Notes: generated by a model from the sequence alone, not told the origin. 64,000 nt of DNA from Nomia melanderi (GCF_051020985.1 NC_135009.1:12408606-12472605), one strand, 5' to 3'; positions 33,591-44,881 are shown, counted from the first letter of the stretch. Translations and numbers: made by a program.

Positions 33591-34749
33591 ATATTAACAA
33601 TTAAATCAACATGTGTTCTCATTTCGAATCGTAAAATCTTATAAAAATGGATTCGTTGCATTTAGTAAAATTTTGCTACTATGAAGATTGCTACTGAAAT
33701 AAACACTGGCCACGAACACGTTAAGTACACCCAGGACTATAGTAAGATGCACGGTTTTGCTACATTTCTTCCAAATTGTCGATATTAAAATATTCCACGA
33801 GTTTGGTAGCAGAAGTAAATAAAAGGATAACGATCATTCAAGGTTCTATGTTCAATAATATTGACAATTCTGCATGGAATTAATTGGTGGCCGATCAGTT
33901 CGATTGTTAAGATTCAAGTGTGCCTAGTAGATTAGCGTAGTTCGAGGTTTCAGTATAAATAAGCTGCTAAATCGTTGAACAGAAGTACCACACGCGTTTG
34001 GAGGAACTTTCGAGCTCGCTGCTCGGCGGCTAACAATGTAGCCAGCGCGATCGTCGAATAATGACTTTGCGCGGCGTCGCTCCCTCTTCCCTCCGCGATC
34101 GAAATGATAGTGCGATCGGTGGCTGCGGTTAAGGGTTGGATCGTGCGATATCTCCGGGATCAACGCGGGCATTAATTCTTCCTGCGCGGATAACGGTGAA
34201 CCGTCCATCTTCCTTTTTTCTCCCGTCGATCGCGGCGCGCTCGATCATTGCGCGATCCTGCGATCACCGGAGAGCAATTTGGAGATATCCTTCGACGTTA
34301 ATGGAAACGAAGATACTTCAGGATAGATACAATCTCCTCGCGGATAATTGAAATTCGTTCCTCGGCGGATCTGGCGAGCAGCGTGCACTTGAACGTTCCT
34401 CCCATTTAATCCTCAAAGGGTACTGTGAATAAAATTCTCATTCTCGTATCACCGGGACACCTGGCACCTGGTAATGATGAAGACTTTATTATAAAATGTA
34501 TCAGCCCTTTAACGCGCGCTGTCGGCGTAACAATGATGACATCGACGCCCTGGCTACAACAGAATTTTGCGACAATGTTTCTAAGAAAGTGTATCGATGC
34601 CGAAACATTGAATTGAACTAAATGAAATCAATATAGTATTCACATTTATATAATATATGACTAAGAGGTGTAATTGCTAAATTAGAATTCACGTCAGATC
34701 TAAGGGAGGATCTTCGCAATTTTTGTTAATAACATTTTATCGGTAGCTA

Positions 34750-34901
34750 GATTAACGTAAAGTTATAAAATTTGATATTTAAGCTTTGCTTCTCAATTCA
34801 CTTGTCCCTTCTCTTTGAGTTAATTTAAAAAACCATCGTCTTCGTCTAGTTAGAAAATTTTAAGTATTTCTAACGAAATACTTCCGAGCGCAAAGAGTTA
34901 G
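34750..34901. mobile_element. Truncated family A element
   Basis: The interior (ataaaatttgatatttaagc, cgtcttcgtctagttagaaa) and the right end cttccgagcgcaaagagtta match family A. The left terminus is missing. The closest relative is 50135-50319. Confidence 0.5.
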
Positions 34902-35771
34902 CAGTTTCCAATAATTAAGACAAAGAAATCAAACAAGATATTAACAACGAAACACCAGATCAACGTAACAGAAATAATTAAGAAAAATCGTTAATCTCAA
35001 CTAACGCCAAACAACCAATCAGGAAGACGTCGGAGCCGATCGGGAACGAAACGGAGGCAGGGGATGATTGTCAAGGATACTCCTCGAAGCGGAGATGGTC
35101 CGCGAATGCGAACAGCTCGCGCGCGGCAGTGGTATGAGTAATTGGCCAGTTCGTAACGATCATGAAGTATCGGCAGCGACGTTAATGATGGAAGTAGGTA
35201 CATTATCCCGGCGGACAACGTGGCGGCAGCGATGGCGGCGGCGGCGGCGGCAGGAGATCCCGGCAATTTCAGTCGAATCGATAGTCAAGAAGAGCAGGAT
35301 TTTTATTACGTACGGTAACTGCGAAACGATCGTAATCAGTCGTTCAATGGGTTCGGGTACGCGCAAAGGGGGGTAGAGAGGAATGGCGGCGACGGAGGGC
35401 GGGGGGGGGGGGCGAGAGGGCAGAGAGAGAGAGAGGTGGTATAGGTTCTGGTGGGATCCGATCCGGCGGATCGAACGAAATGACGGGGCAATCAGGCCGC
35501 GAGCCAACGAGGGTGAAACAGCCATCGGAAACCCGTTGGCCGCGCGGGCGTCATTAATTTTATAGGGGCGATCGCCCGATGAAAATTGACAAAATTTCAT
35601 TGCCGGCCGTTTTAGAACGTGGAAACCGCGGTTCCGTGATTGGATTCACGATCAACCCAATAAACGAAGTTTCCATCGGTGTTTGCCAATAATGGACGCG
35701 ATCGCGACACGTTCGATCCCCCGGTCTTCTTTTTTCTGCTCCTAGAGAGGACTTTTTCGCCGTTCACGTGT
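34902..35771. other. No gene recognised; includes a G-rich tract
   Basis: GC-rich. At about 35397-35445 there is a G run followed by alternating GA (gagagagagagagg), a purine tract. Frames on both strands are arginine-rich and without domains. Confidence 0.4.
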
Positions 35772-36157
35772 TTAACCCTTTGAACTCCGTAGGCTCCGAT
35801 ATTGCAACAGGAATAATGTTAGATACTTTAACACTAGGTTTACTGACATTTATTGTATACTTTATTCTATTGTTCCTAAAAGAATTGATGCTCGTTTATT
35901 TAGATTGTAGAAACGTTTACAAAATAATATTTCTAAAATCCAATATGCGTCGATTTGACGCGTTCTGTAAACCTAGTGTTAATGAATCTCGAAGAAACTA
36001 CCCTACAATTATTAGATTCTTCACACATCCAAATGTTGCACTAAGAAGGGAGATAAAAGGTCTGAGAAATGTTATAGCATTTCTCATTTTTGCTATGGAT
36101 ACTATAAAATAGTTGCAGTTGCTGACAGATTACAAAACCATCTGGACTAAGGGTTAA
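35772..36157. mobile_element. Family B TTAA element carrying a nested family J element
   Basis: TTAACCCTTTGAACTCCGTA at 35772 and ggactaagggttaa ending 36157 are family B termini. The interior matches copies at 39671 and 50357 except for a 151-bp insertion at 35828-35982. Removing that insertion restores the normal family B length of about 230 bp. The outer element therefore predates the inner one. Confidence 0.8.
35828..35982. mobile_element. Intact family J TTAA element, nested
   Basis: TTAA flanks lie at 35828-35831 and 35979-35982. The terminal inverted repeat CACTAGGTTTAC is perfect over 12 bases. The 147-bp interior is AT-rich and has no coding capacity. The unoccupied site is visible as tttTTAATGAAT in the family B copies at 39728-39731 and 50413-50416. 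This proves TTAA duplication on insertion. Confidence 0.85.
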
Positions 36158-36183
36158 CGTGTCTATCTCGTAGTGTAGTTTCG

Positions 36184-36453
36184 TTAACCGTTTGGATGCT
36201 AAACAACTTTGTGGACATTTACCAAAAATGAAGTGATTGGGTGTGTATGTAAAAAAATTAATAAGTACTTATCTAACGAGATCACAAACATTGTGTTATT
36301 ACAAGAAAATATCAAAAAATAACATTTATTCAAATAAGGTTACTTCGATTTATCTCTTGAAAAACAGTAAGAAAATTACAATTGATACAGATGAACAGTA
36401 ATTTTGGCACAACACAAGAAGAGTACCATAGCGCTCAGCGCTCAAACGGCTAA
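36184..36453. mobile_element. TTAA element with TTAACCGTTTG ends
   Basis: The left end TTAACCGTTTGGATGCT and the right end agcgctcaaacggctaa are imperfect inverted repeats, with TTAA at 36184-36187 and CTAA at 36450-36453. About 270 bp, AT-rich and non-coding. It lies only 26 bp after the nested B/J pair. Confidence 0.5.
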
Positions 36454-38452
36454 AGATACAACCGTCAGTGTTTTGTTACATTCCTCGCATAGGACGATCG
36501 TAGCGTAAGATTCCGGAACACGTTTCACGTTCGAACGATCAGAAAGACGATTGTTTACGAAGTTCTAAACGCGTTGCGACGCAACGGTAATAACAATAAT
36601 CGTTTCGAATAATACTGTTTCAAATATCTCGACGGATTCGCCGGACGGGCGATCCTCTCCGCGCTGAAATCGGGGAGCAGCGTTTATAAATGTTGGAAAG
36701 CGGGATCGAGGAAGTGTCTCGGTCCCCGGAATGGTGACACAGGAAGACGTTTTTAGTGGTCAGCAACAAATTTCGGGCGATTAAAGAGTCGTAAAGCGAG
36801 CGCGGCCGAGTTAAACACGGATATCCTCTTAAAGGAGTCCTTTTGGCCGGGCGTGGATCTAAATAGAGCCATGATTAGGCGGAGATTAAAGGCGAGGGGA
36901 CCCAGGCGCGCGAGCGAGCGAATACCCGTCCCCTGTTAAGATAAGACGGCCGCCTTATACTAATCGTGTCCCTTCCTCCCTGAAGATAGAGCGTTTTAGG
37001 CCCCGGCGTCTCCGAGAACAGAGAAAGAGAAAGAGAAAAAGAGAGAGGGAGAGAGAGGCCCCTCGTTAAAACAAAACACCGTCGAGCGAAAAAGAACCGT
37101 GGACCGTCCCGGAGTGCGAAAGGATCGATTTACACGGCACACTTTCGACCGTTGTTTCACGGCAATTATCCCCGTGATTCGATAAAAGGATGTACGAGCT
37201 GGCGAACGTTCCACGGCCGGGCCGAGCTCGCGGCTGCCCCGGCGAAAAGAGAAATCGGAATTTCACGGTTCCCCGTTCGAACGTAGACGCGAGCTCGTCG
37301 CCCGTGAAACTATTACAACTGCGCGTACAGGGTGCCTACGAAATCGCGGACGCAATAGGAATTATTCTGATTGAAAGATTCGTACTTTCGTTGTCGAGCA
37401 AAACTTCTGCAGTCGGAGCAGTTCTCTTGATACAGCCGAAATCAAGGTTCGTAACGATTGTTTTACTGTTTATTTATTATTGCTTGACTGTTTCTTATAT
37501 CTTACGCAAAATTCGATTTGTTAGAGATACGTCATTGAAATGATTGTTTCGTATGTGAATAACGCTGTTAGATCTGGTCGATGCGTGGAGAGTATGGGAT
37601 TGTCTTTCGTTTTCGAGGTAATCGCGGAGAATTGTGTGAAATTGGAATTTTTTCAGAATTTGCAAGTTGTGTTGATTAAGTTATTTAACATTGTTCGGTT
37701 TGTAACCTGGGATTTCTAGTTCTTGCGAACCCGAGTTAAGTTGGTTACACGTTGCAAGATTCTTCTCGGAACGAGGCGTGCTGCGCGACTTTGCGCGTTT
37801 TCTTCTGGTTCTCTCGTGTAGATTCACTCGGTTTTCGACTGTGCCGCGATTTATGGAACACCCCGTGTACATACGCGTTCCTATTGTATGAAAAAAACCG
37901 CGAGTACTCGTAACTCCGCTTCATCTACTGATTTACACGCGGTCTTATCTTCTTACCGGGCAAGTTACGGCCGCGCCGACACGAGTCACCGTGGTTTCAG
38001 CCTGAAAACCGAGAACCGGTCGTCGCTTACGCGATTTTCCGATTCCGAAAGGTCGCTCGAAAGCTCCCGTGCAACAGGATTTCGCAATAACAACCGCTCG
38101 GGAGACATACTCCTACGGCGATAAGCCACGCGTAAATATTTGATTCGGCGGGACGTTTCGCTCGGATCAAAAGACTTCGGAGAAGCTCGCGAGACACGTT
38201 CCACGGGATCCAACGGTATCGGAAGCTCCTCGAATTTTCCTCCGGCTGATGCCTCAAATCCTCCGTTTAATTCTGGATCATCGAGCTACGTTCAACAGGC
38301 GCTTATGTCGCAGACCTGAATAGACACGATACAAAAGATTGTATTTCAATAGGTATGCATTTAACCGATTTTCGCTGTAATTGTTTATAGTGACGGTTAT
38401 ATTATATAAAAATAGAATCTGCTTCGCGAATGTTCCGAAATTAGCAAAGCGA
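36454..38452. other. No gene recognised; GC-rich with a GA-rich tract
   Basis: A GA microsatellite-like stretch lies at about 37018-37060 (agagaaagagaaagagaaaa...). Several frames (37190-37543, 37888-38124) are compositional. No supported exon or RNA. Confidence 0.4.
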
Positions 38453-38639
38453 TTAACACGTTAAACGCCACGAAAATCTTAACCGTTTTCCCATAGAGTT
38501 TGTCTTTTGTAGCGTTATTATCAACTTAGCTGCGTTAAACATTTTTATTTCACATCGGTTGTCTTGTATGTTACGATTGTTTTTTGGTCAATCAGAATCG
38601 TCAGTCGCCGGTGACTGACATGGCGCTTCACGTGTTAAA
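38453..38639. mobile_element. Family E TTAA element
   Basis: TTAACACGTTAAACGCCACG at the left and catggcgcttcacgtgttaa at the right are inverted repeats on TTAA (38453-38456, 38636-38639). The internal agtcgccggtgactgacatg matches cagtcaccgatgac of the 9488-9725 copy. About 187 bp. Confidence 0.7.
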
Positions 38640-39000
38640 GTATAGTGGAATAAGATTAATGCAAGCTTTTAAAGGGAAAAGAGCAGTATGAATCACAGAA
38701 GATTAACTCTAGCAACGATTTCGTTTATCTCGATACAGGTTGTAAAATTAACAGTTGTTTCTATCAGATGAAATGCATCAGAGACCAAAACGTTTCAGGA
38801 AACTATTTATACGATAGTTACTTCAACCAGATCGAATTACTACAGTTCACTTAATTAAACGATTATTCGAAAACGCTTGTATATTGTAAATAATGATAAT
38901 GCGGCGATAGCTAGATGAACGTGCAATAATTATAATAGAATTCAATCAACTGATTTAATATCTTTTTTTCCATTGTCTGTACTTTGCTCTGTATTTTGCA

Positions 39001-39206
39001 TTAACCCTAATCGATGTGACTTTGAGTCACAAATTTTACTTAAATTTTTTGGTTATTTCATACTGCATTTCCAAAAGTTCTGTTGGCCTTCTAAAATTTG
39101 GGAAAATAAGAACAGTAACATTTTAACCATTTCTTTTATTCTCATGAGTTTAATATTCTCATATTCTAATGATTCGTTATAAAAACACGCGGTACGATTA
39201 GGGTAA
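39001..39206. mobile_element. Family F TTAA element (TTAACCCTAATCG ends), first of a chain
   Basis: TTAACCCTAATCGATGTG at the left and gcggtacgattagggtaa at the right form a 12-13 base inverted repeat. The right flank GTAA (39203-39206) doubles as the left flank of the next element. About 206 bp; the open frame inside (38973-39182) is AT-rich noise. Confidence 0.65.
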
Positions 39207-39441
39207 CCAGTTAACTGTGTTCGACGAGTATACCCGTCATCTTGGAATCAAAATAATACTAACTGTTTCAACGATCAATCATTCATTTTTCCAGACAAAC
39301 GTGTAATTCTTCGTTTTTCTGCAGCGTTTCGTTAGAATATGTTACAGGTGCACTTGGCCTGCGTTAGACGAGTGTACACGTCATTACTTGATTTCATCGC
39401 GAGCATTACCAGAGGTTTTTGAAATGAAATTCCACAGTTAA
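39203..39441. mobile_element. Family G TTAA element, second of the chain, right end shortened
   Basis: The left end is gtaaccagttaactgtg, as in 25207-25457. Internal tgtacacgtcat and tcatcgcg blocks follow. The right end stops at ccacagttaa, the inner TTAA of the terminal repeat, where the next element begins. So the outermost bases of G were lost when element H joined at 39438-39441. Confidence 0.6.
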
Positions 39442-39674
39442 CACATTGTCGACCGGCAACTTTACGCAGAAAGTATCCCACGTTATTATTCCGTGATTAA
39501 ATACGAAAGTGAGACAATCTAAATAAACTCCAATATACTTTATTACACGTAATGACTTGAAATGAAACTTTGGACGGATTTTTTATGTAACTTTGAGTAT
39601 GTTGCTTTCGCAATATTCCATATTGCCGTGCGTATCAAAAATTGAAATGGCTAATGCAAGTGCAACCACGATAA
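39438..39674. mobile_element. Family H element, third of the chain
   Basis: The left end is TTAACACATTGTCGACCG. The right part, ggctaatgcaagtgcaaccacg, matches 58948-59156 in reverse orientation (cgtgtttgcacttgcattgg). Its right half is repeated at about 40008-40154. It is cut at ATAA (39671-39674) by the next element, so the outermost terminus is missing. Confidence 0.6.
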
Positions 39675-39876
39675 CCCTTTGAACTCTGTAGGCTCCAATA
39701 TTGCACCAGTTATAATATTAAATATTTTAATGAATCTTACAGAAACTACCCTAAAATTATTCGATTTTCCACACATCCAAATTTTGTACTAACAAGGAAA
39801 GTAAAAGATTGAAGAAATGTTACAGCATTTCTAATTTAAAACATTTCTAATAAAAAACTTCCGAGTGCAAAGGGTG
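39671..39876. mobile_element. Family B-left / family A-right chimeric element, fourth of the chain
   Basis: The left 150 bp (aaccctttgaactctgtagg onward) are family B. The last 30 bp (cttccgagtgcaaagggt) are the family A right terminus, not the family B end seen at 36157. The TTAA on the right has become gtga. This may be a recombinant between two related families or a distinct subfamily. Confidence 0.55.
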
Positions 39877-40007
39877 ACAGATTTGTTGAACATAAATTCT
39901 AAAGAATAATAAATACCTTTTGATCGTAAAACAACACTACTCGGAAAGAAAGAAGACACCATATTGTCAATCGATCTCGAAGACAAAAGATAAATATCAT
40001 ACTTATA

Positions 40008-40158
40008 TACAATAACATACTTTATTTATACGCAATGAATTGAAATGAAACTTTGGACGTATCTTTTATGTAACTTTGAATATGTTGCTTTCGGAATATT
40101 CTACATTGCCGTGCGTATCAAAAATTGAAATGGCTAATGCAAGTGCAAACACGAGTTA
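40008..40158. repeat. Duplicate of the right half of element H
   Basis: Strings such as gaaatgaaactttggacg, tatgttgctttcg, attgccgtgcgtatcaaaaa and ggctaatgcaagtgcaaaca repeat the 39551-39672 sequence with few changes. This copy ends in cgagttaa with a full TTAA (40155-40158), preserving the terminus missing from the first copy. Confidence 0.7.
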
Positions 40159-40437
40159 ACCACTTGCGCTGGAAAATTCTCAATGATGTCTTTCACACAT
40201 TGATAATCTTGTTGCATTGCGCCTATTAGATTACTTCGAAATGTATCACTACATACAGAATGATTAACAAAAAATTAGTGTACATATCAGTGTAAAATAG
40301 GCAAAAACAAAATTCATAGAGTCTTAGCCAAATTTCTGAATTCACTTCCATCGCGAGTAGAAATGAATCACGAGTTAAACGAGTTTTTCAACTAAATTCC
40401 ACGGTTATGGTTGTCCATGTTACGCCTATATTTCCTT

Positions 40438-40683
40438 CTAACCCCTTAACTTGTACGCTCGAGTTAATTCGAGCGCGCTAAACAGGTCAAACTGTGAAAA
40501 TAACAATGTGAAAGCAAAGAAAGAAAATCGTTTTATTGATATTTATCATTTACATGGGATTGCAAGCTATAACACTTATTTATTCAAGAATAAAATATCC
40601 TTTTTCCATGGAACAAAAGCGCAGTATATAAAAATTGATTTTTTGGCCGGTTTTTTCAAAGAAACTGTGCGTTAAGGGGTTAA
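40438..40683. mobile_element. TTAA element with AACCCCTTAAC ends
   Basis: The left end ctaaccccttaacttgtacg and the right end gtgcgttaaggggttaa share an 11-base inverted repeat. TTAA lies at 40680-40683 and CTAA at 40438-40441. A 7-base-arm palindrome (cgctcgagttaattcgagcg) lies just inside the left end. The open frame at 40451-40675 spans the element but shows no transposase feature. Confidence 0.6.
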
Positions 40684-40969
40684 CAACAGTCGATTACAGA
40701 GGAATAATATTTACTTTAAATTCGAACGAACTGAGTGATACACATATTCGTCGAATCACGTTGAAAATCTTCACGAGTCTAACTCGTTGCAGGACAAGGG
40801 GTTAAGAGAAGTGTTTCACGGGTCGGTCGGCGAAAACTCGAGGGAGGCGATTTAACCGGAAACGAGACGAAGCCCGGACGATTCCGAAAGACAATCGTAG
40901 GAGGCAGGAGAAATAATATTACACCGGGACGACCGGGACCGGGCGATAAGTCCCGTCCCCGGGACGCGC

Positions 40970-40995
40970 GGGGGGGGGGGGGGGGGGGGGGGGGG
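40970..40995 (+). repeat. Uninterrupted run of 26 G
   Basis: Twenty-six consecutive G on the + strand, followed by T and GGG. It sits in a GC-rich flank. It could form G-quadruplex or triplex structures and is also a typical place for assembly or sequencing length error. Confidence 0.85.
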
Positions 40996-40999
40996 TGGG

Positions 41000-42418
41000 C
41001 TGGGACAGATAAAACGACGTGGAACGAACAAAGCGCGATTACCATTTGTCATGCCAGTAAACGATGCGATGGACGAGCCCGTTATAAAGTATAAACGCCG
41101 CGCGCGGAGATTACGAAAGTCTGTCGCGGCGATAATGCGTTTCGCGCGACACGCACGCGTTGAGAGAGGCCCGGGGAGGAGTGTCCGAGCAGATAGGCTC
41201 GGAAACGCGCAGACTTATTATCAGATTCCCACCTTTCGCGTTCCTCGTTCCTTCGCGGCGATTAACGGCGATTACCGTGTCTCGCGCGAGCAGCTTTCCG
41301 CCATTTTTTCCCCGCGCTCGCGAGCGCGACGATGATCCGAAGATTTTTTAAACGATCCTTTGTGGTTTCATTAACGGTAGAGCTTATTATCGGATTCCTA
41401 CGCTTCGACTTCCTCGACGATTACCGGCGATCACGAGGCTTTTTCTTCTCATTCTGAAACGACGACGCGAAGATTTTTTAATAATAGAATTGTCGAGCAA
41501 TCACTGTTTATTGCTTCGTAGAAATTGTAAGGGTTCATCGGGATTCTAATCGGTTTGTATTTTAGTTTGTCCGTTGTGAAATTAACTCATCTTTCTCGTT
41601 CCTTTTCAATCGTTGCGAAAGAAGGAATCGGGGATTATTGTGATTCGGTTGAGATATGAAATTTCTGTTGTATGCTGAAGTGTCCAGTGAAACGATTCGT
41701 GTGTTTCATTGATCACTTCGAGTGTTCGTTCTATTTGGACGTAGTCGACACGAAGGGGCCGAGAGGAGGGAAACGCGGTACACGAAATGCGTTTCGAAAT
41801 TTTCTTTCTCCACGGTGCCCGAGACACGCCGGTGGAATGGAGACGTTTAATTTGTGAACAGGTCCCCTATCGGCCCGTTAACTCGCCTTATAAATTAGCT
41901 ACAAGACCACGCAGCGAGATAAAGCAGTATACGCGTGCTCTCTCCGCCTCGGATCGCCCTTTCTTCGAGCAGGTAAATGTACACGAAATTAAGATATCCA
42001 CCGCCGAGGTCGCTAGACTAAATCGTTCCCATTTATATAAGAGCTTGATCCCGGAGACCTCAACGGCGATTTATGCCGACTCCCTTCGGAACCGGCGATT
42101 TTGCTGCACATCGCGTCGCCACGGGGATTTCGTTATTCTCGATAAAAATCCTGTGCTATAATTTATTCGAACCTTAGACCGCGGTCAGCGTTCGATGAAC
42201 GATCGGTCTTGATTAGGTGAACATTGAGTTACTAGAAAATTCGAAGCTCGAACTCTGTTCTATCTACATCGAGAAACTTGTTCGAAGTTTTAGTAGTAAT
42301 CTACGGTCCTATAATTTATATCCAATTCATCAGCCGTTACTAAGACTTTGTTTCAACCGCGTTTCTTACCATCTTCTAGAGATCCTTAGCGCTATAAGAA
42401 ACTCAACATTCCAAGCCT
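41000..42418. other. No gene recognised; GC-rich then mixed
   Basis: CpG-rich to about 42130 with short overlapping frames on both strands. One of 124 codons (41787-42161) lacks domains or splice bounds. No transposon ends seen. Confidence 0.4.
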
Positions 42419-43055
42419 CCAATTAAAAAGATACTTCCACCCTTAGCTACACATTATAATGCACAACTTACTACTAAAGCTACTTCCAATTAAAAAGTTA
42501 CTTCCACTCTTAGCTACACAGTATAATGTACAATTTACTACTAAAGCTACTTTCAGTTAAAACTACACAGTATTATATACAACTTACTACTAAAGCTACT
42601 TCCACCCTTAGCTACACATTATAATGCACAACTTACTACTAAAGCTACTTTCAGTTAAAACTACACAGTATTATATACAACTTACTACTAAAGCTACTTC
42701 TAGTAAAAGCTACACAGTATAATGCACAACTTACTACTAAAGCTACTTCCAGTTAAAGCTACACAGTATAATGTGCAACTTACTACTAAAATTACTTTCA
42801 ATCAAAAAGCCAGTTCCAGCCTTAGCTACACAGTATAATGTACAATTTACTACTAAAATTACTTTCAATCAAAAAGCTACTTTCACCCTTAGCTACACAG
42901 TATAATGTACAACTTACTACTAAAGCTACTTCCAATTACAAAGCCACTTCCACCCTTAGCTACACAGTATAATGTACAATTTACTACTAAATCTACTTCC
43001 AATTAAAAAGCTACTTCCACCCTAAGCTACACAGTACAATAAACAACCGACTACC
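42419..43055. repeat. Tandem array of ~50/65-bp units
   Basis: About ten repeats of ttactactaaagctacttcc spaced 50 or 65 bases apart are separated by gctacacagtataatgtaca. The longer spacing carries an extra aattaaaaag-ctacttccac block. So there are two interleaved unit types, a simple higher-order pattern. AT-rich and non-coding. Confidence 0.85.
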
Positions 43056-43889
43056 ACAAAGTTCTCAATTAATATATCAGTCGAATCGAAATCCTACAAC
43101 ACACAATCCCCGCAATTAAGTCAGCAACTACACCGAGCGGCCGGGTTGTGCAAAGTCTATGCCATGCTAGATCTGAGTTATGTCAAGCCTATGCTATGCT
43201 AGATCTGAGCTATGCCGGGTGTAACGTTACACCGTGCGTCGACCGGCGGTGCAAAAAGTATGCGTGAACAGATTGCGTCGGCTATCCGAATGCAGAGCGC
43301 AAATGCGCCGGGGTATGCGTTCTGTAACGAGAAGCGCGCGCTCGTGAGGCGAAACGCCGTAGAATCAGACTACTACCGGCTCTAAAGACTGGTTCGCCCG
43401 GCTGCCGGCGGTGTTTCATATCGAGAATCCGCGTACTCATCGAACCATCGGGTCAGCGTGTTACGTAAGCAAACGAACCGCGAGGGAACGCTGCTTCTCG
43501 CCTCGGACCGCGCGCCGGTAATCGAATCTAACTGTCCCCCCTCCGCCCACCGTCGTTCGCCGCCACGTCTCTTTCTCTCATTACCGTTATTATGTGTCAC
43601 CGAGAGAACCTACTAACTCGCCGCCGCGTATCGCCGACAACGTAATCACTGCGATTACCTTCGTCCGCTTTACTGATTTCCATCGAAGCCTTCCTCCTCG
43701 CGCGCCTCGAGGACGATAGGAAATTCCATCCGACCGGAGGATACGCGAGACACTTAATAAACCAATTATCGTTCTATGGAGTGTTTGTCGTTGATCTTTC
43801 GCGTGGTTTCTTTTGCGTTGCCTATGGTGTTGTCGTGAATGCTTCGCTTGTGGGAACTAGCGAGTCCGTTTGGGAGTTTCGATGAGTTT
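43056..43889. other. No gene recognised; small 34-bp duplication
   Basis: At about 43157-43216 two near-copies of tatgccatgctagatctgag / tatgctatgctagatctgag occur in tandem. The rest is GC-rich unique DNA with compositional frames. Confidence 0.4.
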
Positions 43890-44310
43890 AAACCCTTGTA
43901 ATGACGAAGATGAAGATTTCTAGATTAACCCTTTGCACTCGAGAGGCGACTCTCACTCACCACTTGGTTTTGTACAGTAAAGTTATGAAATTTGATATTT
44001 AATGTTACTCTATGTATAAGGCGTCAGTTTGAGAAATATAGAAATAGTAGCTTTGTTTCTCGATGTACGTGTGATTTCTCTTTGAGTTAATTTCACAAAA
44101 TATCGTGTTTATCTCATCGTCAAATGTTCAAATATTTCTACTGAAAAACTGCCGAGTTCAAAGGGTTAATCGAATAGAAATCAACGTTGTTCATTGCCCA
44201 CGGATCAAAGTAGAAAATTACTTTTCCTGTTATCAATGTATTACCTTCGAATTCAATTTTTGATTAAAGTGCCGATGGTAAAGTGTTACACGAGCTTAGT
44301 AGAGAAAGCT
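43890..44310. repeat. Dispersed repeat R, copy split by a transposon
   Basis: It contains gtaatgacgaagatgaagat, ttctagattaa and, after the insertion, aatcaacgttgttcattgcc and acacgagcttagtag, in the same order as 33371-33590. The intervening family A element explains the extra 241 bases. Confidence 0.65.
43925..44169. mobile_element. Family A TTAA element inserted in repeat R
   Basis: TTAACCCTTTGCACTCGAGA at 43925 and gccgagttcaaagggttaa ending 44169, with both TTAA flanks intact. The unoccupied site tctagattaattg is at 33418-33429 in the sister copy of repeat R. About 245 bp including flanks. Confidence 0.8.
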
Positions 44311-44880
44311 TAGTATCTAGAATAATCAAGCACTCGTAGATCAAGACTGTTCTATCGCGTCTTTATCATAGTAAACCAATCACCAACGATCCTCCATTCA
44401 TTCATACACATTCGCCTCCCAAAAGGGAACCTGAAAGTTGACCAAAGACTCGAACAATCTCCGCTCTGTGCTCCTTCCATCTATCTCCCGCGAAGGATCC
44501 CTTCGCAAGACGAAAGCAAGAAGATTCTCCTTTATCAGACCGCATCGATCTGACCAGGACACCGATCTTCCATTCGCCAGATCCCCGATGGTGTTGCTAA
44601 TAAAACCTACCCGACCGCTACCGAACCTCCGCGTGACCCGTGTTCACGTCAGCGACGTACAGTGGAATATTTGGCCGATCCGGCTGGCTGCAAGTCTGTA
44701 AATTTTTTATTTTACGTAAACTATAACATTTTTGTTGTTTGAGATAGATGAATATGCGAGGAACATGTCTTAATAATTTATTGACTATTGAAGTAGTCGA
44801 GAAGTGCTGAGCTATCTCGAAAGTTAGGCGTTATTTGGTTATGATATTTCTTCAGTATCAAAGTTTTTCGGGTCTTTATC
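44311..44880. other. No gene recognised
   Basis: Mixed composition; an 87-codon frame (44438-44701) has no domain or splice context. No repeats apart from the array that starts at 44882. Confidence 0.4.
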
Positions 44881-44881
44881 T

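Noticed and set aside
40451..40675. Frame inside the AACCCCTTAAC-ended element as a transposase remnant
   Set aside because: Only 74 codons, Lys/Asn/Phe-rich by composition, with no catalytic motif; the element is too short to be autonomous.
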